Under the pieces are notes generated by a model, which was not told where the DNA came from, made no database searches, and saw only the letters and a list, made by a program, of their open reading frames with translations. The translations under genes were made by a program, and so were the position numbers. From contig NZ_JABWTA010000001.1 in NCBI RefSeq assembly GCF_013371495.1, positions 2,873,630 through 2,937,629 on the forward strand: a stretch of 64,000 nucleotides of DNA, read 5' to 3'. The stretch is from Altererythrobacter lutimaris (lineage in GTDB: Bacteria; Pseudomonadota; Alphaproteobacteria; Sphingomonadales; Sphingomonadaceae). Below are positions 44,993-53,640 of this stretch, one piece after another (position 1 is the first letter of the stretch; every line of letters begins with the position of its first letter).

Positions 44993-46815
44993 AACGCCTG
45001 CTTGCACCATTGATCGCTGGAACTCTGATGGCATGCAGTGCTTCGCAAGCAGACAATGGGGTGGACATGGCATTCCGCGACAGAGCGCCGTCTGAAGAAG
45101 TGGTCTATTTCGTGTTGCCTGACCGGTTCGAGAACGGCGACACGAACAATGATTTTGGCGGGCTTGAAGGCGGGTCTCTGACCACCGGTTTTGACCCTAC
45201 GCATAAGGGCTTTTTCCATGGCGGCGACCTCAAAGGCCTGACCGCGCGGCTCGACTATCTCGAGCGAATGGGGATCACTGCGATCTGGTTCGCGCCGATA
45301 TTCCAGAACAAGCCTGTGCAAGGCCCGGATGGAAACAAGAGCGCTGGCTATCATGGCTATTGGGTGACTGATTTTACCCGGCCCGATGCGCATTTCGGCA
45401 CGCGCGAGGAATTCAAGGCTTTCGTCGAAGCTGCCCATGCGCGCGGGATGAAGGTCTACATGGACATCATCACCAATCACACGGCCGACGTGATTGGTTA
45501 TGCGGAAGGCGAAGCAACCGGATATGCATATCGCAGCAAGGCCGATTTCCCTTACTCGCGAAAGCTTGGCCTTGAAGGCTCCTCGATAAATGAAGGCTTC
45601 CTCGGCGATGATGTGCAGACTGAAGAAAACTTCGCCAAGCTGACCGATCCGACTTACGCCTACACGCCGATCATTCCGGATGCGGAAAAGAGCGTGAAGG
45701 TCCCCGCCTGGCTCAACGATCCGATCTACTATCACAATCGCGGTGATACGACATTCAAAGGGGAAGACAGCCGGTTTGGCGACTTTGTCGGACTCGATGA
45801 TCTCTTCACAGCCAATCCGCGCGTCGTGGACGGGATGATCGAGATATATTCAGCGTGGATTCGCGACTTTGGAATTGATGGCTTCCGCGTTGATACCGCG
45901 CGTCACGTCAATCCAGAATTCTGGCAAAAGTTCGTGCCGGCCATGCTGGAAACAGCGCGCGAAGAAGGCATCCCGAATTTCCATATCTTCGGCGAGGTCT
46001 ATCGCGACGACCATGATAATGGATATATCGCGCAATATACGCGCCGCGACGGTTTCCCGGCAGTTCTCGACTTCGCTTTCCAGCAAGGCATGCGCGAAGT
46101 TTTCGCAAAAGGGCAGGGCACATACATCCTCAACGAGTTGTTCGATGGCGATGTGCTTTACGAAGGTGGCGAGGAAGCTGCACTCAGCATGCCGACATTC
46201 CTGGGCAATCACGATATGGGCCGCTTCTCAACACTCATCCGCAATGACATGCCGGATGTGTCACAAGCTGAGCTTCTTGCACGGGTGAAGCTGGGGCATG
46301 CTATGCTCATGACACTGCGCGGTTCGCCTGTTGTCTATTATGGTGATGAACAGGGGTTCGTCGGTGACGGCAATGATCAGGCGGCGCGGGAGAACATGTT
46401 CCCATCGCAAACCGACAGTTACAATGACAATGATCTGATTGGGACTGATGCGACAACAGCAGATGAAAACTTCGATGAAGCCCATCCGCTTTACCAGCTG
46501 ATTGCTGAGTTCGCCGCGATCCGCAAGCAGCATTCCGCCCTTGCCAACGGACGTCAGGTAGTTCGTCATTACGAACAGGAGCCGGGCTTTTTTGCTGTCA
46601 GCCGGTTCGATCCGGATAGCGGCTCTGAGTATCTTGTAGTGTTCAACACAGCTGATGAAGCGCGCAGCGGTAATGTCATGCTTGGTTATGATGCGCGGGC
46701 GCTGGAAGCGCTTTCAGGCAATTGTCCTTCAGCTGTTACAGCACCCGGAAGCGCTGCCTTCGATCTGCCTGCTTTGGGCTGGGCAATTTGCCGCGTAAGC
46801 GAGACAGCTCAATGA
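44989..46815 (+). CDS. GH13 alpha-amylase-family lipoprotein
   Basis: 608 residues. Lipoprotein signal peptide with lipobox LMAC (Cys at residue 16), so it is anchored to a membrane on the periplasmic or outer face. The four GH13 regions are present: DIITNH, GFRVDTARH (nucleophile Asp302), FGEVY (acid/base Glu336) and FLGNHD (Asp409). A WFAPIFQNKP and GYHGYWVTDFTRPDAHFGT block is typical of maltogenic/cyclomaltodextrinase-like or neopullulanase-like enzymes. It would cut imported alpha-glucans into maltose or small dextrins. It overlaps both neighbours by 4 bp. Confidence 0.92.
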   Translation: MKRLLAPLIAGTLMACSASQADNGVDMAFRDRAPSEEVVYFVLPDRFENGDTNNDFGGLEGGSLTTGFDPTHKGFFHGGDLKGLTARLDYLERMGITAIWFAPIFQNKPVQGPDGNKSAGYHGYWVTDFTRPDAHFGTREEFKAFVEAAHARGMKVYMDIITNHTADVIGYAEGEATGYAYRSKADFPYSRKLGLEGSSINEGFLGDDVQTEENFAKLTDPTYAYTPIIPDAEKSVKVPAWLNDPIYYHNRGDTTFKGEDSRFGDFVGLDDLFTANPRVVDGMIEIYSAWIRDFGIDGFRVDTARHVNPEFWQKFVPAMLETAREEGIPNFHIFGEVYRDDHDNGYIAQYTRRDGFPAVLDFAFQQGMREVFAKGQGTYILNELFDGDVLYEGGEEAALSMPTFLGNHDMGRFSTLIRNDMPDVSQAELLARVKLGHAMLMTLRGSPVVYYGDEQGFVGDGNDQAARENMFPSQTDSYNDNDLIGTDATTADENFDEAHPLYQLIAEFAAIRKQHSALANGRQVVRHYEQEPGFFAVSRFDPDSGSEYLVVFNTADEARSGNVMLGYDARALEALSGNCPSAVTAPGSAAFDLPALGWAICRVSETAQ

Positions 46816-48440
46816 GTTCAGCGCCCATCCTTGAGCCGCAGAAGGCGGCTTTGGTAGATGCCGCACCTTGGTGGAAAGGTGCGTCGATCTACCAGATTTA
46901 TCCGCGCAGCTTTCAGGATTCCAACGGCGACGGGATCGGCGATTTGCCAGGCATCACTTCGCGTATGGATCACGTCGCTTCGCTGGGCGTCGATGCGATC
47001 TGGATCAGCCCGTTCTTTACCAGCCCGATGAAAGATTTTGGCTATGATGTGGCAGATTATTGCGACGTCGATCCGATCTTCGGAACGCTTGAGGACTTTG
47101 ATGCTCTGATTGCCGCTGCTCATGCGCGCGGGCTTAAAGTGCTGATCGATCAGGTCTATTCGCACACTTCAGATGAGCACGATTGGTTTGCTGAGAGCCG
47201 TTCGAGCCGCATCAATGGCAAAGCCGATTGGTATGTCTGGGCTGATCCCAAGCCTGACGGGTCGCCGCCGTCAAACTGGCAAAGCGTGTTCGGCGGTCCT
47301 GCATGGACCTGGGACGCGCGCAGGGGACAATACTACCTGCATAACTTCCTCGCGAGCCAACCGCAAATCAACGGACACAATCCGCAAGTGCAGGAAGCGC
47401 TGCTTAATGTCGCGCGCTTTTGGCTCGATCGCGGCGTCGACGGCTTCCGCTTGGATGCATTGAACTTTGCGATGCATGATCCTGAACTGCGCGATAATCC
47501 ACCGGCACCGCCGAGCAACAAGCCGCGGACGAGGCCGTTCGATTTCCAGAAGCGGATCTACAATCAGTCGCACCCGGACATTCCGGCTTTTATCGCCCGC
47601 ATCCGTGAGCTCACCGACAGTTACGACGCGATCTTCACAGTCGCTGAAGTCGGCGGCGACGAAGCCGAAAGCGAGATGAAGGCGTTTACGGCTGATGATC
47701 GCCACTTGAACTCCGCCTACGGGTTCAACTTCCTTTATGCAGAGAAGCTCACCCCGCAATTGGTCTGCGCTGCGTTGAAGCAATGGCCCGATGAGCCCGG
47801 TGTTGGCTGGCCAAGCTGGGCGTTTGAAAACCACGACGCGCCCCGGGCCACGTCGCGGTGGTGGGCTCCGGATGAACGGGCGAACGCCAAGCGGATGAAG
47901 ATGCTGCTGCTCGCGTGTCTGCGCGGCAATATCATCCTCTATTATGGTGAAGAGCTTGGCCTTACCCAAGTCGAGATTCCGTTTGACATGCTGCATGATC
48001 CTGAAGCGATTGCGAACTGGCCAATGACATTGTCACGCGATGGTGCGCGCACGCCCATGCCTTGGGTGTCTAGCGAAGCAAATGCTGGCTTCACTTCTGG
48101 CGATCCGTGGCTTCCGGTAGGTGCTGAGAATACGCCGCGCGCTGTCGACCTACAGGAAAGTGATGAAAGCTCACTGCTTCAGCACACTCGCGCTATGCTC
48201 AAGCTGCGGCAGGATCAACCTGCCTTGCGTTTGGGAGCAGTGACACGCTGCGATGAGGATGGCGATCTGTTCATTCTTGAGCGCAGCCATGCAGGCGAGA
48301 CTCTGCGCTGCCTTTTCAACCTCGGTTCGCAAACGTTTGCCGTCAGTGCCGAGTTTTCAGGCAGCCGCATTATTGCTTCGGTTAACGACGCGACCGCTGA
48401 CACGCTTCCCCCTTATTCCGGATTGGTGATTGCCTTATGA
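46812..48440 (+). CDS. GH13 alpha-glucosidase (oligo-1,6-glucosidase/AglA-like)
   Basis: 542 residues from the ATG at 46812 (ATGA overlap); the 30 codons before it are the end of the previous gene in another frame. WWKGASIYQIYPRSFQDSNGDGIGDLPGI (in part) is the classic start of GH13 subfamilies 23/31. Catalytic residues are Asp215 (GFRLDALNF), Glu279 (VAEVGG) and Asp342 (FENHDAPR). There is no signal peptide, so it acts in the cytosol and releases glucose from maltose and maltodextrins taken up by the MFS transporter. Confidence 0.93.
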   Translation: MSSAPILEPQKAALVDAAPWWKGASIYQIYPRSFQDSNGDGIGDLPGITSRMDHVASLGVDAIWISPFFTSPMKDFGYDVADYCDVDPIFGTLEDFDALIAAAHARGLKVLIDQVYSHTSDEHDWFAESRSSRINGKADWYVWADPKPDGSPPSNWQSVFGGPAWTWDARRGQYYLHNFLASQPQINGHNPQVQEALLNVARFWLDRGVDGFRLDALNFAMHDPELRDNPPAPPSNKPRTRPFDFQKRIYNQSHPDIPAFIARIRELTDSYDAIFTVAEVGGDEAESEMKAFTADDRHLNSAYGFNFLYAEKLTPQLVCAALKQWPDEPGVGWPSWAFENHDAPRATSRWWAPDERANAKRMKMLLLACLRGNIILYYGEELGLTQVEIPFDMLHDPEAIANWPMTLSRDGARTPMPWVSSEANAGFTSGDPWLPVGAENTPRAVDLQESDESSLLQHTRAMLKLRQDQPALRLGAVTRCDEDGDLFILERSHAGETLRCLFNLGSQTFAVSAEFSGSRIIASVNDATADTLPPYSGLVIAL

Positions 48441-50479
48441 CTACTGCACGCTTCCTCTCTGCTGCCGCGCTTTCTCTTGCGTTTGCGACGCCTGCTTTCG
48501 CGGATGAGACGGTTACATCGCCAGACGGATCGATCACTGTCACGATTGACGTCAATGGCGAAGGAACGCCGGTCTACAGCGTCGCTCGCAACGGTGAAGA
48601 GCTGATTGCGCCATCACGTTTGGGCTTCAACTTTGCTGATGAAGACCCGCTGCGCCGCAATCTGGAACTCACCACCACCGCGATAAGCAGTGGCGATGAA
48701 CGTTGGGAGCAGCCTTGGGGCGAGCGTCGCTTTGTCGAGGACCGGCACAATGAATTGCTGACGACGTTCAGCCACGGCGAGACCGGGCGCGAGCTGAGCG
48801 TACGCTTTCGGGTGTTCGATGACGGGGTCGGTTTCCGCTATGAGTTTCCTGAGCGTGAGGACAAGACTGAATGGCGCATCGCCGACGAGCTGACCGAGTT
48901 CAACATCACGCCTGAAGGCACGGCATGGTGGATCCAGGCCGGCGACTGGAACCGCTACGAATATATCTACCACGAAACGCCGATAACCTCGGTTGCGACA
49001 GCGCACACGCCGATCACATTCCGGCTTGAAGACGGCACGCATATGTCGATCCATGAAGCGGCGCTGATCGACTATTCGGGCATGTGGCTGCAACGGATGG
49101 ACGGGCAACGGCTGCGGGCAACTCTTGCGCCATCATCGCGCGGAGCGAAGGTGGTTCGCACCGGTGCCTTCACGACGCCATGGCGTACTCTTCGCATTTC
49201 ATCCGATGCAGCGGGCCTTGTTGAAAGCGATCTTGAGCTTAACTTGAACGAGCCTAACAAGCTTGGCGATGTCAGTTGGTTCGAGCCTGCCAAATATATC
49301 GGTATCTGGTGGGGCATGATCCGCGGCGATTGGTCATGGGCGCAAGGCGAAAATCACGGCGCGACCACGGAACGTGCGAAGCAATATATTGATTTTGCTT
49401 CCGAACATGGCTTCCGCGGAGTTCTCATCGAAGGTTGGAATGTCGGCTGGGACGGTAACTGGTTCGGCAATGGCCGCAATTACAGCTTTACGGAAAGCTA
49501 TCCTGATTTCGACTTTGAGGAAGTGACTTCCTACGCCAAATCAAAAGGCGTTCATTTGATTGGTCACCATGAAACCGGCGGCAATATCGCGGTCTATGAA
49601 GCGCAGCTCGAAGACGGTTTGGATCTTTATGCCGCGAACGGCGTCGACGTGATCAAGACGGGTTATGTCGCGGATGCCGGTTCAATCATCTCATGCAATG
49701 CGGACATCGCTGATCCGTGCGAAGGCCAAGTGATGGAATGGCATGACGGCCAGCGTCAGGTGCAGCATCACATGAAGGTCATTACCGAAGCCGCCAAGCG
49801 CAAGATTGCGATCAATCCGCATGAGCCGGTCAAGGCAACCGGCTTGCGCCGCACCTATCCCAACTGGGTCGCGCGCGAAGGTGCTCGCGGTCAGGAATAC
49901 AATGCCTGGGGCCGGTTCAATAACGGTCCGGAGCATGATCCGACGCTGGTCTATACGCGTATGCTGTCCGGGCCCATGGACTACACACCGGGCGTGCTTG
50001 GTTTGGTGGGCTCTGAAGGTGTCGCGATGGCATCGACCAAAGCGAAGCAGCTTGGCCTCTATCTGGCGATCTACTCGCCAATCCAGATGGCGGCCGACTT
50101 TGTAGAAAGCCTTGAAGCGCATCCACGCGAGCTGGAATTCATCAAGGCTGTGCCTGCGGATTGGGAGAAGAGCCACCTGATCGCCGGTGAAGTCGGCGAC
50201 TATGCGATCTTCGCACGCAAGGATCGCAACAGCGCTGACTGGTATGTTGGCGGCGTCAACGATGCGACAGAGCGTGAAGTCACACTTTCATTCGATTTCC
50301 TTGAAGAAGGTGTGAGCTACACAGCACAAGTCTGGAAGGACGGTCCGACTGCGACTTACCTGACCGAAGCGCGCCATGACATCGCCTATGAAACACTCTC
50401 GATCGGCAAGGACAGCACATACACCGTACGGCTGGCACCGGGTGGCGGTCTCGCTGTGAGGCTGATACCAACTCAATAG
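48437..50479 (+). CDS. GH97 alpha-glucosidase/glucoamylase-like enzyme (SusB-like)
   Basis: 680 residues. The signal peptide ends at PAFADE (about residue 22). The N-terminal GH97 beta-sandwich (LGFNFADEDPLRRNLELTT; EPWGERR-like block) is followed by the catalytic barrel with GVLIEGWNVGWDGNWF, GHHETGGN, VMEWHDGQRQVQHH, INPHEPVKATGLRRTYPN and AREGARGQEYNAWG. The Glu-rich motifs in the last two match the Ca2+-binding and general acid/base Glu residues of inverting SusB-type GH97 members. A periplasmic exo-acting alpha-glucosidase is expected. It overlaps both neighbouring genes. Confidence 0.92.
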   Translation: MTTARFLSAAALSLAFATPAFADETVTSPDGSITVTIDVNGEGTPVYSVARNGEELIAPSRLGFNFADEDPLRRNLELTTTAISSGDERWEQPWGERRFVEDRHNELLTTFSHGETGRELSVRFRVFDDGVGFRYEFPEREDKTEWRIADELTEFNITPEGTAWWIQAGDWNRYEYIYHETPITSVATAHTPITFRLEDGTHMSIHEAALIDYSGMWLQRMDGQRLRATLAPSSRGAKVVRTGAFTTPWRTLRISSDAAGLVESDLELNLNEPNKLGDVSWFEPAKYIGIWWGMIRGDWSWAQGENHGATTERAKQYIDFASEHGFRGVLIEGWNVGWDGNWFGNGRNYSFTESYPDFDFEEVTSYAKSKGVHLIGHHETGGNIAVYEAQLEDGLDLYAANGVDVIKTGYVADAGSIISCNADIADPCEGQVMEWHDGQRQVQHHMKVITEAAKRKIAINPHEPVKATGLRRTYPNWVAREGARGQEYNAWGRFNNGPEHDPTLVYTRMLSGPMDYTPGVLGLVGSEGVAMASTKAKQLGLYLAIYSPIQMAADFVESLEAHPRELEFIKAVPADWEKSHLIAGEVGDYAIFARKDRNSADWYVGGVNDATEREVTLSFDFLEEGVSYTAQVWKDGPTATYLTEARHDIAYETLSIGKDSTYTVRLAPGGGLAVRLIPTQ

Positions 50480-51972
50480 TGAGCGAATCCACTCCACCTC
50501 ATGTAGTCGTTCTGGGCGGCGGCAGCGCCGGATGGATCACGGCGTGCCTGCTGCACCATCAATGGCATGAGCGCGGCGGACGGGTAACCGTCATCGAAAG
50601 CCCGGAGATCGGGATCATCGGTGTGGGCGAGGGCTCAACGCCGCAGCTCAAGGCGTTCTTCGATCATCTTGGCATCGCTGAAGACGAGTGGATGCTCGCC
50701 TGCGATGCGACCTACAAACTGGGTATTCGCTTTACTGGATGGAGCGAGCGCGAGGGCTTCGAAAGCTATTTCCACCCTTTCCCGGGACCCACCGATGTTC
50801 ACACTTTGCCCGATTTTGAGCGCAATTGTGCCCTAGCGCGCCGGGGCTTTGACGTTGATGCTCACCCGGACCGATGGTTTCTTGCGAGCCGCATCGCAGA
50901 TGATAGGCGAGAGCCTCACGCAAGTAGCAATTTCCCGTTCGCGCCAAGCTATGGCTACCACTTTGATGCGTACAAACTTGGCGCGTTTCTGCGCGATTGG
51001 GCAACGCCTCGCGGGGTCGAGCATCGCCCGCTTAAGGTCGCGGAAGTCGAGCTTGCGGATAACGGCGATGTCGCCGCGCTGATTTGCGATGCTGGCGAGC
51101 GCATTTCAGGCGATATCTTCGTCGATTGCACCGGCTTTCGCAGTATGATCGCGCAGCAATCGCTCGGCGGTGAGTTCCTGTCTTTCGGCGAAAACCTCTT
51201 CAATGACAGTGCTGTGGTGATGCCGACAAAGCACCGTGAGCCGCTGACGCCGCAGACAGAGAGCATTGCGATGAGCGCCGGCTGGCGCTGGTCGATCCCG
51301 CTGACAACGCGAGTTGGTAATGGCTATGTCTATTCATCGCGTTTCATTTCAGACGAGGATGCTGAGGCAGAGCTGCGCGCGGCTATCGGCGTCTCGGTAG
51401 AGGAACAGGATGCACGCTTCCTAAAGATGAAAGTCGGCCGTGTTGCTAACAGCTGGCACCGCAATTGCTTGGCCGCGGGGCTGTCGCAGGGCTTTATCGA
51501 ACCCTTGGAAGCAACTGCGCTGCATATCGTGATTGTGACCGCGCTGGAATTTGCCCAAGCCTATGAAGCGGGCTGTTACTCCGCGCAGCACCGCGATCAT
51601 TTCAATCGGTCAATTGGTGAGCGCTATGATGCGATCCGGGATTACATCGTCGCGCATTACCGGATGAATCAGCGCAGCGACAGCGAGTATTGGCGCGCCA
51701 ATGCGTCTAACCAGACTCTTTCTGACAGCTTGAAAGCGATGATGACGACATGGTTCACACATGGCGATATCGCAGAGGCCAACCGCAAGACATACGCCAA
51801 GGAAGCCTATGGCAGCCTGAGCTGGCATTGCCTCTTCGCAGGCTATGGGAGCTTCCCGCCAGCGTCAAAAATGCAGGCTTTGCCGCCTAACGTCACGGCG
51901 TCGGATCGCAAGAACGTCGACCGAGTCCTTGACGCCTGCCTTGAGAATTTCCCCGCATACAAAATAGCCTGA
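50479..51972 (+). CDS. Flavin-dependent (tryptophan-type) halogenase family protein 2
   Basis: 497 residues from the GTG at 50479, which shares one base with the GH97 stop. GGGSAGW (13-19), GVGEGSTPQ, catalytic Lys80 (TYKLGIRF), WRWSIP (WxWxIP) and Glu344 in EPLEATA. The residue after the Glu is Ala instead of the usual Ser, next to the halide-binding loop, which could affect halide choice or activity. It is the last gene of the coupled carbohydrate operon and only distantly similar to protein 1, so this is not a recent duplication. Confidence 0.86.
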   Translation: MSESTPPHVVVLGGGSAGWITACLLHHQWHERGGRVTVIESPEIGIIGVGEGSTPQLKAFFDHLGIAEDEWMLACDATYKLGIRFTGWSEREGFESYFHPFPGPTDVHTLPDFERNCALARRGFDVDAHPDRWFLASRIADDRREPHASSNFPFAPSYGYHFDAYKLGAFLRDWATPRGVEHRPLKVAEVELADNGDVAALICDAGERISGDIFVDCTGFRSMIAQQSLGGEFLSFGENLFNDSAVVMPTKHREPLTPQTESIAMSAGWRWSIPLTTRVGNGYVYSSRFISDEDAEAELRAAIGVSVEEQDARFLKMKVGRVANSWHRNCLAAGLSQGFIEPLEATALHIVIVTALEFAQAYEAGCYSAQHRDHFNRSIGERYDAIRDYIVAHYRMNQRSDSEYWRANASNQTLSDSLKAMMTTWFTHGDIAEANRKTYAKEAYGSLSWHCLFAGYGSFPPASKMQALPPNVTASDRKNVDRVLDACLENFPAYKIA

Positions 51973-52115
51973 GCGCTTTTGCCTGATCGCTAATCCGGCA
52001 CGATAGCGGACAAGAAAGTTCTGCCTCGCACAGACACACTCCATCGATTGGCGAACCTCGCGGCTTGCAACGCACTGAAGATACGCCGATGCTCTAAGCT
52101 TGTCGCTATGCGAGC

Positions 52116-53639
52116 ATGTCGACTGGCGAATTATGGACAGGGTTCGCAATCGGGGGAGGCGGAAGTTTGGCAGATCAAGCGCGCATCGAACAGCCCGCGC
52201 CTGTTTGGGTAAGCATCGCCGCGATCACTGCGGTCATGCTTGCGACGCTCGTATTGCGCTCGATCTGGTGGGGTGATCCGGCGGTCGACTTCGACGAGCA
52301 GCTCTATTCGCATATTGGCGCAAAGCTTCTTCAGGGCGAGTGGCCCTACATAGACCATTGGGATCGCAAGCCTTTTGGTCTCTTCGCAATATTCGGGTTC
52401 GCGCATGGCCTTTTCGGCGCTGGTCCTGAAGCGTTTCAGGCCATGGCGGCTATCGCGGCATTGGTATGTGCATGGCTGAGCTACACCATCGCGCGCGATT
52501 TGACCGGGGTTCTGACATCCGCTGCGGCAGCGGTCCTTATCCAGGTATTGCTGTCTGTATACGGCGCACGCTCCGGTCAGGCGGAGATTTTCTTCCTGCC
52601 GTTCATGCTCGGCATGGTCTATTTGCTGCGCGATGCGAAGTCGGCACGTTTCAACTCGCGTGTAATCATCGCAATGCTGCTCGGCGGGATCGCTTTGCAG
52701 ATCAAGTACACAGTCCTGCCACAATGTATCGCGCTTGGTTGCTACGCGCTTTTTCAGCATTATCGGAGCGGAAAGACATTGCTGGGGATCACACTGCGAG
52801 CGGCGCTCTATGCAGGCTTGGGGATACTACCCTCCGCGTTTGTGGGGGCGATCTACCTCTCTTTAGGTGCCTGGGATGTATGGTGGTTCGCCAACTTTGA
52901 AAGCTTCTTCCTGCGCGAGCCTGCGGGTAGGTTTGCAACCTATGTCTGGATGTTCGGATTACCATTGCTGCTGCTGATGGCAGGCGGCTGGTATGGCGCT
53001 GTTCGATTGATCAAGCCTGATCATCGCGAGACCTATGCGCTGGTGTCTCTCTGGGCGCTTGCCTCGCTTGGATCGGTTTTACTGCCGGGCACGATCTACT
53101 TCTACTATCTCGCAGCGCTAGCGCCTGGGGCGGTTCTGGTCGCGATCCCGGTTATCGATGCGCGCGGGCCTCTGCGTTGGTTCCATCCGCTTATACTGCC
53201 GACTGTCGCAATTATAGCGCTCGCTCCGCATCAACGGTGGGAAGAGGCAAGGACGAGCGCGATTGCAGTTGATCGCTTGGCTCAAGCCATCGCTCCGTTG
53301 GTCGATCAGGATCAAGCATGTCTCTACATTCACGACGGCCCCACAGCGCTCTACGAAGCGAGCGGCAGCTGCACGCCGTCACGCTTTCTCTATCCAGATC
53401 ATCTCAATAACGGATTGGAAATTGGCGCGATCGGCGTCGATCAAGCCGCAGAAGCACGCAGAATTCTAGCCACCCCGCCTCCAGCGATCGTTACTGCCAA
53501 CCGTCCAGTTACACGCCAGAACCGCGCCGTTTTTGCGATGGTTCGCGATGCCATCGAGGCTGACTACGAGCTGTTGCATCAGGAAGAGATCGGCAATCGC
53601 ACGATCTCCGCATGGCGGTTGAAAGAACAGGTCGAATAG
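52116..53639 (+). CDS. GT39-like (PMT_2/ArnT-type) membrane glycosyltransferase 1
   Basis: 507 residues with about ten hydrophobic helices. The first periplasmic loop carries the GT-C acidic motif VDFDEQLYSHIG, then PYIDHWDRKPFGLF. This order is seen in PMT_2/ArnT-like enzymes that use polyprenyl-phosphate sugars and act on the periplasmic side. The C-terminal soluble part has a nucleotide-independent fold. The acceptor is unknown; lipid A, proteins or surface polysaccharide are possible. The start is uncertain (ATG at 52116 overlaps no gene; a later start near residue 19 is possible). Confidence 0.75.
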   Translation: MSTGELWTGFAIGGGGSLADQARIEQPAPVWVSIAAITAVMLATLVLRSIWWGDPAVDFDEQLYSHIGAKLLQGEWPYIDHWDRKPFGLFAIFGFAHGLFGAGPEAFQAMAAIAALVCAWLSYTIARDLTGVLTSAAAAVLIQVLLSVYGARSGQAEIFFLPFMLGMVYLLRDAKSARFNSRVIIAMLLGGIALQIKYTVLPQCIALGCYALFQHYRSGKTLLGITLRAALYAGLGILPSAFVGAIYLSLGAWDVWWFANFESFFLREPAGRFATYVWMFGLPLLLLMAGGWYGAVRLIKPDHRETYALVSLWALASLGSVLLPGTIYFYYLAALAPGAVLVAIPVIDARGPLRWFHPLILPTVAIIALAPHQRWEEARTSAIAVDRLAQAIAPLVDQDQACLYIHDGPTALYEASGSCTPSRFLYPDHLNNGLEIGAIGVDQAAEARRILATPPPAIVTANRPVTRQNRAVFAMVRDAIEADYELLHQEEIGNRTISAWRLKEQVE

Positions 53640-53640
53640 A

